A DNA stretch of 64,000 nucleotides. It comes from Sphingomonas sp. PAMC 26621. GTDB taxonomy: Bacteria; Pseudomonadota; Alphaproteobacteria; Sphingomonadales; Sphingomonadaceae. The position numbers and the translations under genes were made by a program. The notes beneath the pieces were generated by a model. The model was not told the origin of the DNA. It made no database searches and was given only the letters and a program-made list of their open reading frames with translations. The DNA is taken from assembly GCF_000251145.1 (NCBI RefSeq), contig NZ_AIDW01000037.1, positions 1 to 64,000 on the forward strand, in the 5' to 3' direction. Below, piece after piece: positions 43,950-52,371 of this stretch (position 1 is its first letter; each line of letters begins with the position of its first letter).

Positions 43950-44492
43950 TTACGCCGAAACCGTCTTCGACCGTTCCGCAAAGCTCTTGCGGAGCTTCGC
44001 CAGCTTGGGCGGGATCACTGCCATGCAGTACGGATTGCGCTGGCCTTCGCTGTCCCAATAATCCTGATGATAGTCCTCCGCGGAATACCAGTCGGTCAGC
44101 GGCTCGATCGTCGTGACGATCGGCGCGGGCCAGCCCGATGCCGCCCGTTCCATCGCGGCGCGCGCTTCGGTCGCCTGCTCTTCCGAATGCGGGAAGATCG
44201 CCGAGCGATATTGCGTGCCGACGTCATTGCCCTGACGGTTGAGCGTCGTCGGGTCGTGCGTCGCGAAGAACATGTCGAGGATGTCGCCATAGCGCACCTG
44301 ATCGCTGTCGAAGGTCACGCGGATCGCCTCGGCATGCCCGGTGTCGCCACCGCAGACCTGCTTGTAGGTCGGGTTGGGGACGCTCCCGCCGATATACCCG
44401 CTCTCGACGCTTTCGACGCCGATCACATCCTTGAACACCGCTTCGGTGCACCAGAAACACCCGCCCGCCAGCGTTGCGACTTCGCTTGCCAT
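43950..44492 (-). CDS. msrA: Peptide-methionine (S)-S-oxide reductase
   Basis: 180 aa. LAGGCFWCTEAVFKDVIGVE has the catalytic Cys12 in GCFWC; SGYIGGSVPNPTYKQVCGG, HAEAIRVTFD, THDPTTLNRQGNDVGTQYRS and YHQDYW are all in place. It repairs oxidised methionine. GGAGCG precedes the ATG. The start used, 44492, gives the standard N-terminus; upstream codons in the same frame are not protein-like. Confidence 0.96.
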   Translation of the reverse strand: MASEVATLAGGCFWCTEAVFKDVIGVESVESGYIGGSVPNPTYKQVCGGDTGHAEAIRVTFDSDQVRYGDILDMFFATHDPTTLNRQGNDVGTQYRSAIFPHSEEQATEARAAMERAASGWPAPIVTTIEPLTDWYSAEDYHQDYWDSEGQRNPYCMAVIPPKLAKLRKSFAERSKTVSA

Positions 44493-44555
44493 GATACGCT
44501 CCTTGTTTAGGTCTTTAAGATAGGTACGGCGGGAAGCGACAAAAGGGGGACGGCA

Positions 44556-45551
44556 ATGCTGGACGGATCGGTGCTGGTGACGGGCGGCGCGGGCTATATC
44601 GGGAGCCATGCGGTGCTCGCGTTGCTCGATGCCGGGCACAGGGTCGTCGTCTATGACAATCTGACCACCGGATTCGACTGGCTGGTCGACCCGCGCGCGA
44701 CGCTGGTGCGCGGCGAGATCGAGGATGATGATCTGGTCCGCGCGACGCTGCGCGATCATGAAGTGCGGGCGATCCTGCATTTCGCCGGGTCGATCATCGT
44801 ACCCGAATCGGTGAGCAATCCGCTCAAATATTATCGCAACAACACCGCCGCGAGCCGCGCGCTGATCGAGAGCGCGGTGGTGTCGGGGGTGAAGCACTTC
44901 ATCTTCTCGTCCACCGCCGCGACCTATGGCACGCCCGAAAAGGTCCCCGTCGCGGAGGGCGAACCGACCGTGCCGATCAACCCGTACGGCACCTCCAAGC
45001 TGATGACCGAGGCGATGCTGCGCGACGTCGCGGCGGCGCATCCGATGAATTATGCGGCGCTACGCTATTTCAACGTCGCGGGGGCTGACCCGGCGGGCCG
45101 CAGCGGGCAGTCGACCGTCGGCGCGACGCATCTCATCAAGATCGCGGTCGAGGCGGCGCTGGGCAAGCGCGAGACCGTCGGCGTCTATGGCACCGATTAT
45201 GCGACCCCCGATGGCACGGGCGTGCGCGACTATATCCATGTCAGCGATCTGGCCGCGGCACATGTCGCGGCGCTCGACGTGCTGATCACAGAGCCGACCC
45301 GCAGCCACACGCTCAATGCGGGGTACGGCAAGGGGTTCTCGGTGCTCGAAGTGCTCGACGCAGTCGACCGCGTGACCAATCGCAAGCTTGAACGCGTGAT
45401 CGAGGGACGCCGCGCGGGCGATGCGGGCGAACTGGTCGCGGATAACCGAGCGATCCTCGAAACGCTCGACTGGACGCCGCAGCGCGCCGACCTCGACCTG
45501 ATCGTGCGCGACGCGCTGGCGTGGGAGCGCAAGTTGGGCGAGCGGGAGTAG
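44556..45551 (+). CDS. galE: UDP-glucose 4-epimerase
   Basis: 331 aa SDR enzyme. NAD-binding GGAGYIGSHAV (10-20), YDNLTTG, catalytic Tyr144 and Lys148 in NPYGTSKLMTE, LRYFNVAGADPAG, and DGTGVRDYIHVSDLA. It interconverts UDP-glucose and UDP-galactose, a likely donor source for the capsule cluster that begins 3 kb downstream. Divergent from msrA with 63 bases between. Confidence 0.94.
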   Translation: MLDGSVLVTGGAGYIGSHAVLALLDAGHRVVVYDNLTTGFDWLVDPRATLVRGEIEDDDLVRATLRDHEVRAILHFAGSIIVPESVSNPLKYYRNNTAASRALIESAVVSGVKHFIFSSTAATYGTPEKVPVAEGEPTVPINPYGTSKLMTEAMLRDVAAAHPMNYAALRYFNVAGADPAGRSGQSTVGATHLIKIAVEAALGKRETVGVYGTDYATPDGTGVRDYIHVSDLAAAHVAALDVLITEPTRSHTLNAGYGKGFSVLEVLDAVDRVTNRKLERVIEGRRAGDAGELVADNRAILETLDWTPQRADLDLIVRDALAWERKLGERE

Positions 45552-45578
45552 GCAGCGTTACCGCGCCCTTGGCTGCCT

Positions 45579-45859
45579 CTTCCCCGGCGAAGACATGGCC
45601 TCTGCGAAACCATCCGTCATCCTGAACTTGTTTCAGGATCCAGCCCTCCGCGAGTCCGGACGATGCCTGCTGCGCGGTGGATGCTGAAACAAGTTCAGCA
45701 TGACGGCGGCCTTTGGGGCCGGGGGTGACGATAAAACCTACGATTGCCTTTACGCAGAGGTCTCGCGAAAACCGGGGCCTGGCAGCAAGCGGTTGATGGC
45801 GGGTGTCGCGCCCGATGACGTCGGCCATCGCTCCTGGGCCCCGGCCTTCGCCGGGGAGG
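45579..45859. repeat. Nested REP-like repeats after galE
   Basis: A partial CTTCCCCGGCGAAG arm (45579-45592) and a full arm at 45834-45859 belong to the tsaC-type REP family. Between them is another inverted pair, 45614-45641 and 45679-45706, built on TCCTGAACTTGTTTCAGGA; the second arm has a compensating G/C swap that keeps its hairpin. This looks like one repeat pair inserted into another. No gene lies in the interval. Confidence 0.85.
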
Positions 45860-45879
45860 TAAAGTTGGTGTGACGCCCC

Positions 45880-48075
45880 TCAGATCGTCTTGCTGATCCC
45901 GAACAGGAACCCGCGCCGCGCGCCGAACTGCGGCGCGCCGACCCCGACGCCGGAGCCGTCGCGGATCTCGTAGACATGGTCGCCGACGTTGATGATGTCC
46001 GCGCGGATTTCGATTCCCGGCCCGGCGAAATTGTGGCTCGCGGTCAGGTTGACCACCGCATAGGGCGGGAGCTTGCCACCGTTCGGAACGTCGCCGTCGC
46101 GGCGCAGCCCGGAGCCGTACAGCATCGACGCGCCGACTCGCGTATCGCGCAGGAAGCCCTGCTCGATCCGGTAGGAGGCACCTGCCGAGGCGGTCCAAGT
46201 CTGGTCATGGTCGAGATAGATCGCCTGGCGCGCGATCGTCGCGATATCGGCGGGGTCGAAGTTGAACTGCGACGAGACGATGTTGGTCCCCTGCGCCTTG
46301 GCATAGGCGAGGTTGCCGTAAAGGGAGAGGCCGTGCGCGGCGTAGCTGATGTTGCCCTCGACGCCCTTGATCGTCCCGCGCGCATAATTGAACGGCGTCA
46401 GGATGATCGGCGCGCCGAACTGGCCTTCGTCGAGCAGGTTGTACGACTTGCGATAATAGCCATCGAGCCCGACCGTCACCGCAGGCGACAGCTTCCACTG
46501 CCCGCCGACGTCGAAATAGTCCTGCTTCTCGGCATAGGGCGTGTCCGCGAGCGGGGTGGCGACGCCGTCGTCGCCGGGGGCCTGGGCGCTGGTGCCGCGG
46601 AACTTGAGCACGCTGGTGGTCGCGACGTTGCTGAACGGCGGCGGCGAAAAATAACGCGAGTAACCGGCGTGGAGCGCGAGCCCCTCGAGCGGGGTCAGCA
46701 CCGCGTTGACGCGCGGCGAGAAGGCGCTCTCGGCGCGATAGCCGTTATAGTGATCGAACCGGCCGCCGAAATTGACGATCAGCGGCTCGGCGATCTTCCA
46801 TTCGTCCTGAAGATAGACGCTGTAGGTCATCTCGGTCCGGGCGCCATTGTCGATCACCGTGACCGGCTCGCCAAGCTGCGCGCCCGCATCGTCGACCTGG
46901 AACACTTGGGTAGAGGTGCGGCTGTTGTTGCGGTCGCGCGAGATGATCACGCCACCACGCAGCGTGTGCGCCGCGCCCAGGCGATACGCGCCCTCGATCT
47001 GCCCGCCGAAGGTGAAGTCGCGCTTGAAGGCGTTCTGCGCGAGCCCGTTGAACAGCAGTTCGCCGAGCACGTCAGGGGTGTAGCGCAGCGCAGAATAGCG
47101 GGCGAACAGCGAGGCCTGCAACGTCAGCGGGCCCGCGTCGTGCAACAGGCTGGCCAGCGCGAAGGCGGTCTGCTCGTGCTGCCGCTCGTCGAGGTCGTCG
47201 CTCAGGACATCGCTGACGCCGCCGACGCTGTAGCCACTGTCGGGGCGCAGCCCGCGCGGGTTCGGGATCTGGTAGCGCTGGTCGGCATAGCCACCGATCA
47301 GCGAGACGCGGTTGTTCGCATCCAGCGTGTGGTCGAGATAGACGAAGCCCTGATATTGGTCGGTCCTGTCGTGGAGCGGGGTGCGCCCGGAATCGACCGG
47401 GTCGATCCCGTTGTTGCTGTGCTTGTAGCTGCCGGTGACGAAGTAGTTCGTCTGCCCGGTCGAGCCGCCATATTCGATGCTCGGCTGGATCGTGTCGTTG
47501 GTCCCGCCATAGATTTGCGCGGTGCCGCTATTGTCGAAATGGCTCTTGGTGGTGATGTCGATGATGCCCGCCGTGCGCAGGCCATATTGCGCGGGGAGCG
47601 CGCCGGTGCGCAGGTCGAACCGCTCGACGATCCGCGGGCTGAGCGTCTGGCCGAACACCGAGACGCCTTCGGGCAGGATTGTCCCGTTGATGCGATATTG
47701 CAGGTTGTTGTGGTCGTCGCGCACGTGGAACTGGCCGCCGCCATCCTGCACCACCCCCGGCAACTGCAGCAGGATCTGATTGAGCTGGAGATTGTCGCCG
47801 CCGGGGAGCGCCTTGATCTGCGTCGCGGTGATCGAATAGGTCGTAGCACCAAGGCTCGGCTGGATCGACGCGCGCGCCGCATCGAGGCGGCCGGTGACGA
47901 CGATGTCCGGGCCCGCGCCCTTGCTGGCGGCGGCGTCGGCGGGCGAGGCGGCGGGCGACGCGGCGGTCGTCGTGGCAGGGGCGGGATCGACCTGCTGCGC
48001 AGGCTCGGCGGCGAAGGCAGCGACGGGCAAGGCGAAAGACGCAGCGACGCCGGACAGCAGAAAGGATCGGATCAT
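45880..48075 (-). CDS. TonB-dependent outer-membrane receptor
   Basis: 731 aa. Signal peptide MIRSFLLSGVAASFALPVAA; a low-complexity Ala/Pro stretch; plug domain starting at GPDIVVTGRLDA, with LNQILLQLPGVVQDGGGQFH and INGTILPEGVSVFG; then a 22-strand-type barrel ending in GARRGFLFGISKTI, a typical outer-membrane terminus with hydrophobic last residues. Substrate (siderophore, vitamin or glycan) cannot be told. Single gene; its 5' region holds two hairpins (48150-48217) but no recognised riboswitch. Confidence 0.93.
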   Translation of the reverse strand: MIRSFLLSGVAASFALPVAAFAAEPAQQVDPAPATTTAASPAASPADAAASKGAGPDIVVTGRLDAARASIQPSLGATTYSITATQIKALPGGDNLQLNQILLQLPGVVQDGGGQFHVRDDHNNLQYRINGTILPEGVSVFGQTLSPRIVERFDLRTGALPAQYGLRTAGIIDITTKSHFDNSGTAQIYGGTNDTIQPSIEYGGSTGQTNYFVTGSYKHSNNGIDPVDSGRTPLHDRTDQYQGFVYLDHTLDANNRVSLIGGYADQRYQIPNPRGLRPDSGYSVGGVSDVLSDDLDERQHEQTAFALASLLHDAGPLTLQASLFARYSALRYTPDVLGELLFNGLAQNAFKRDFTFGGQIEGAYRLGAAHTLRGGVIISRDRNNSRTSTQVFQVDDAGAQLGEPVTVIDNGARTEMTYSVYLQDEWKIAEPLIVNFGGRFDHYNGYRAESAFSPRVNAVLTPLEGLALHAGYSRYFSPPPFSNVATTSVLKFRGTSAQAPGDDGVATPLADTPYAEKQDYFDVGGQWKLSPAVTVGLDGYYRKSYNLLDEGQFGAPIILTPFNYARGTIKGVEGNISYAAHGLSLYGNLAYAKAQGTNIVSSQFNFDPADIATIARQAIYLDHDQTWTASAGASYRIEQGFLRDTRVGASMLYGSGLRRDGDVPNGGKLPPYAVVNLTASHNFAGPGIEIRADIINVGDHVYEIRDGSGVGVGAPQFGARRGFLFGISKTI

Positions 48076-48149
48076 GCGGGAGACGGCCTTTTTAGAACAG
48101 CTTGGTCGGGTGCGATGGCGGCCCTACATGTGATGAGATAAAGTATCAA

Positions 48150-48182
48150 GGCCGAGTCATCGTCTCCCGGAACGATTCGGCC
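48150..48182. promoter_or_regulatory. Hairpin in the leader of the TonB receptor
   Basis: GGCCGA (48150-48155) pairs with TCGGCC (48177-48182), with a further ATCGT/ACGAT stem inside. It would lie in the 5' leader of the minus-strand receptor mRNA. I could not match it to a cobalamin or TPP riboswitch. Confidence 0.4.
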
Positions 48183-48191
48183 CTGACGCTC

Positions 48192-48217
48192 CCGCCACGC
48201 GCTTGCCTGCGTGGCGG
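48192..48217 (-). terminator. Hairpin after the GT61 gene
   Basis: CCGCCACGC (48192-48200) pairs with GCGTGGCGG (48209-48217), an 8-base loop, 60 bases past the minus-strand GT61 stop. No T-run follows, but the 9-bp G/C stem suits a transcript end. Confidence 0.5.
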
Positions 48218-48277
48218 CCGCTACCTTGCGGGGAGATGAACGGGTCGCCGCAACTTACACAGATGGCATCGCGGCCC

Positions 48278-49522
48278 TCAAAGCGCGTCGAGCGCCATTT
48301 GCAGCGCCGCCGGAACGATCGAAAAATCGCTGCGGTGCGCCGGCACCGTAGGGTCTGCGACATCACCATACAGAACCCGATAATATTGCCCACGCACCAC
48401 TGCCAGATCCCAATAGAATGGCTCGATCCATCCCGACGGCGCGAGATAAATCACGGTCGTGGAGGGACGACAGAACATCGTATTGGTCATTGCCGCCCCC
48501 ATCTGCCCGATGACGACCTGGGCACCGCTGAACAGGCGGACCTGCTCAACGAAGCTCAGGCTGGCCGGATCAACGACCGTGAACCCGCGCTGCTCGACAA
48601 GTCGAAGAACATCCGCATGATTCGACAGGGTCCTGCCGTGCTGCGCCGCACGATCGACAAACAGCAACGTGGGTCCGGTCAAAGGGGCTGCGTCCACCGC
48701 AATACGCGCGAGCGTCTGACGTACCGCGAAATCGATCGCGACCGGAGACTTCTGCACCGGGTGACGGGTAACGGGCGTGGCGTAATAGAGTTCGACGAAA
48801 TGATATGGAATCGATCGATCGACCAGATCGATATGAATCGAGGAATCGAGAAACGTGCGGATCGAATCGATCCGGACGCTGTCGATCGCATCGCCATAGC
48901 TGTGGATCACGACGCGTACCGGACGATCATCGTGCTGCATCAGCGCCATCACCGCACGCAGGCGCGGCAGGTCGTCGACGAGCCAGTGACCGTAGTTGAA
49001 CGATCCCGCCGAGCCAATGAACAGGCACCGCCATGCCGGATCCGTAAAGCGCGTCCGGTCGGCGTTGAGAATCAGGTCGCGCGTCGCGATCTGGACGGCG
49101 GCGCGGTCGTTTGGCCGGTAGGTTTCATAAACGATTGCGGGGTCGGTAGCCGCGTTGGCATAGAGTACACTTCCCGCAAGGACCGCATCGGCCAACCTCA
49201 CCAAACCGGAGGCGGGGCAGTTCTGCGTCGCGATCGACGCATAAAAGCCTTGCAGATCCTCGGTAAACGGACTGGGTTGAACGAATCCGGAGTCCGGGAA
49301 CCGCCAATGGTAGCGCGCGGTCTCGTACAGTTCGTCGACCCAATGGATTCCGTAGGTGGCCGGGTCGGTCGTTGCCGCACCAGGCGCATCCTCGCTTAGC
49401 CCGGGCGCGACCGCGCCCGCTCCATAGGTCCGGTCCGCCGCGCAGCAGATCGAGGGTAGCGAGCCTGATCCCACGTCAGGCTCAATGTCGATCGGCTCTG
49501 CCACGCTTGCTCCGTCAATCAT
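48278..49522 (-). CDS. Glycosyltransferase family 61 protein
   Basis: 414 aa from ATG 49522. The GT61/DUF563 pattern is seen at IGSAGSFNYGHWLVDDLPRL (G-x-x-N-x-x-H-W-x-x-D) and at the end, LFSGAQVVIGQMGAAMTN with FCRPSTTVIYL. Plant GT61 enzymes add xylose or arabinose; bacterial ones act in surface polysaccharide synthesis. It overlaps the stop of the upstream TPR-GT2 gene by four bases. Last gene of this minus-strand operon. Confidence 0.88.
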   Translation of the reverse strand: MIDGASVAEPIDIEPDVGSGSLPSICCAADRTYGAGAVAPGLSEDAPGAATTDPATYGIHWVDELYETARYHWRFPDSGFVQPSPFTEDLQGFYASIATQNCPASGLVRLADAVLAGSVLYANAATDPAIVYETYRPNDRAAVQIATRDLILNADRTRFTDPAWRCLFIGSAGSFNYGHWLVDDLPRLRAVMALMQHDDRPVRVVIHSYGDAIDSVRIDSIRTFLDSSIHIDLVDRSIPYHFVELYYATPVTRHPVQKSPVAIDFAVRQTLARIAVDAAPLTGPTLLFVDRAAQHGRTLSNHADVLRLVEQRGFTVVDPASLSFVEQVRLFSGAQVVIGQMGAAMTNTMFCRPSTTVIYLAPSGWIEPFYWDLAVVRGQYYRVLYGDVADPTVPAHRSDFSIVPAALQMALDAL

Positions 49523-52253
49523 GGGGCGCCTGCGGCCGGCTCGCCTTGCCGCCACGGCATCGGAACGCGCGGAGGTACCGCAGGCGCGAAGTCGAGACGG
49601 TCGAGCGAAAGGTTGGGCGAATAAAAAGGATCGTTCCGCAGCAGGTCACCCCACCGATCGTGCATCCGGGCGGCCTCCGCGGCGAGCCGCCGCGCGCGCT
49701 CGCCCGTCTTATCGCTACCGCGCGTCCGGCTTTCCTTGTGGATCAGCAGAATTTCCGGATCGCCGACGACCTTGAAGCCCAGCGCCCGGATCCGGAGGCA
49801 CAGGTCGATGTCGTTATAGGCAACGCGGAATTCGGGGGCGAACCCGCCGACCGTGGTGAAATCGGACCGCCGGATAAACAGGCAAGCCGCGGTCACCGCT
49901 GAAAATTCCTGCATTAGTCTGGCTTTGCCGAAATAGCCCGGGTCATTTCCGTTCATGCCGCCATGCGGCGTGCCAGCAACGCGGTGATCGCCCATGCCAA
50001 GCGCGATTCCGAAATGCTGAAGCGTTCCATCCGGGTACAACAGTCGCGCGCCAACGACGCCGACGTCGTCCATTGACAACAACGCGCGCGCACGGGCGAG
50101 CCAATCTCCAGATAAGATTTCTGTATCGTTGTTGAGGAAGCACAGGATGTCGCCGGTCGCGTGTTCGGCGGCGAAATTGTTGATTAGCGAAAAGTTGAAG
50201 GGTTCATCATAACGCAAAACTCGCGCGATCCCCTGTTCCGAGAGGCTTTCGAGATAGGACAGCGTAGCAGGATCGTCCGATCCGTTATCGACGATCAGGA
50301 TTTCGGCATGTTCGGGCACGGTCTTCACGATCGAATCGATGCAGGGCTTGAGTACGTCGAGTCCGTTGCGAGTCGGGATGATGATCGAAACTGATGTATC
50401 GAACGCCCGCGACGGACGGACCCCGGTACATCCGGGGGCGAACCCTTCCCCTGAGCGGAACGGCATTCCGGTCCGCTCGAAATGGCCGTTGATCGCCAAT
50501 TGCGCGGCGACAATCGCGTAACCCTTCTGGTCGGGCGAAATGGCAGTGATCCTGGCGTGGTGCGCCAATGATACAGCACGTGTGGGATATGGACGATACG
50601 AGAATCGCTGCTTCGCTCGAAGCAGCGCAACAGCAGATCGTAATCCTGGCTCCCTTCGAGTCCCAGCCGAAATCCGCCGATTTCCTGTACCAGCGCACGG
50701 CGGTAGACTCCGAGATGGCTGACCATGTTATGGCCGTACATCAGGAACTTGCTGAAGTCGCCCTTAAAGTACGGAGCGGACCGATTATTGTGCACGTCGA
50801 TCTTGTCTTCGTCCGAATACAAGACGTCGGCATCAGGATGCTTGTTTATGTAGTAAGCAACTACAAATAAAGTATAGTCTGGGATGACATCGTCATGGTC
50901 GATCAGCACGACGAAATCCCCGCTTGCGAGCTTCAGTGCGCGGTTGCTCGCATCGGAGATGTGACCGTTTTTCGGAGATTGGACATATTTGACGCGTTGA
51001 TCGCGCGCAGCATATTCGGCGAGTACGTCGACCACCGCGGTATCAGGCGAATGATCATCCGCGATGCAAATCTCGAAATCCGAGTACGTTTGCTTTAGCA
51101 TCGCATCAAGGCACGAGCGCAGCAACGGCAGCGGCGTGTTGTAGGTTGGCATCACGAACGAAAACGTCGGTCGCACCGCCATTGCAGCGGTCATCCGGTC
51201 GATCACCGCATAATCTTCGGCGAGTGGACGCTCGTACTTGTAGAACCAGCGACGATAGTGGGAATCGAGATCGAATTCCGACACCATCAACGTCCGCGAA
51301 GCCTGAGCGGATTCGCGCGGCGTCATTGGCGCGCGCTCAAAACACGTTTGCGCAAGTTCGAGCAGCGGGGTTATGTCGAGGTCTGCCGATGCGAGGTCGC
51401 GGATGATCGCTTCTGCCTCGGCAAAGGTGGCGACCGACCGGAATGTTAACGTCGGCTGGTAGATGACGTTCGATTTCCGATCAGGGTCCCACCGCACCCG
51501 CAGGATCTGTTCCGGATTCACCAGCAAGAGCGGCGTCGGCGCCGAGCCCGAAAGGAAGGGGAGACCCATCCGCTCCTCGAAGCCATCGCCATAATCGAGA
51601 TACAGCTGCCCGTTTAGAAGATTGCCCTCTTCGAGCGGGCGCGCGTCGATCGTCAGGATTGCAAGCCCGCCAGCGCTGGCGACACGTTCGTCCAGCTCGA
51701 ACACCACCCAGGGATCGAGCGACGAGAATTGCAACCGTTGCCCCTTAGCCGCGAGCGCGACATCGCTTGCCTCGATCGGCACCAGCCCGACGCTGCATCG
51801 CGCAAGCGCCGCCACTACCTCCGGAACCGCCATCTTCGGCGCGAACGCGGGACTGCCGTGCTGCAGATAATCGATCTCACGAAGCGCATCGCTATTGCCA
51901 TTCTGGTCCGCGCTCTGCCGATAGAACCGAAGCGCTTGCTCCTCGTCGCCCATCCGCTTGTAGAGATGGCCGATGCTGAGCAGAAGGTCGGCGTCGCGTG
52001 GCATGCGCGTCAGTGCAACATGATAGGCTGCGAGAGCCTCGTCGAGCGACCCGGACTCCTTAAGGACATGCCCAAGCTGGACCCGAATCGCCCTGTCGTG
52101 CGGCTTGCTGCGCAAATGCGCCTTGTACAGCGTTGCCGCTTCCGCCCAGTCGTGCGCATCGCGCGCCCGATCCCCCTGCGCGCGCAAAGATGGCGTCGAG
52201 CCCCGCAGTTGCTTCGTACCAAACGGACGAGACAGCAGATTAGGCCATTTCAC
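49519..52253 (-). pseudogene. TPR plus double GT2 glycosyltransferase, frameshifted
   Basis: Two frames, 50325-52253 (GTG start after GGAAAGAGG) and 49519-50568, make one 911-aa protein if a base is restored at about 50546-50551: HVLYHWRTTPGS in the first frame should continue TAISPDQKGYAIVAAQ in the second. Order: TPR repeats (about 20-130); a mid region; GT2 domain 1 (FSFVMPTYNTPLPLLRSCLD, LIDHDD, SDEDKID); GT2 domain 2 (VSIIIPTRNGLDVLKPCIDS, FLNNDTEIL). It resembles rhamnan or O-antigen chain glycosyltransferases. Mutation, sequencing error or slippage are all possible; domain 2 also has an in-frame TTG start. Confidence 0.82.
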
Positions 52254-52371
52254 TGGAACCTCTTTCCCCGGATTGTACGAATTCAAAGTGCCCGGAAATC
52301 TCGCGCTAGCGCAAGCTCGCAACCTTCACTAGACTAGATTGGAATGTACCGGCGGGGTCTGGGATACGATA

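Noticed and set aside
45976..48141. A 721-codon plus-strand frame opposite the TonB receptor
   Set aside because: High-GC antisense shadow: Arg/Asp/Val-rich, low complexity, no domain, and the minus strand encodes a complete receptor with signal peptide.
48076..48277. Possible cobalamin or TPP riboswitch ahead of the TonB receptor
   Set aside because: Two hairpins are present, but the conserved B12-box or thi-box bases are not.
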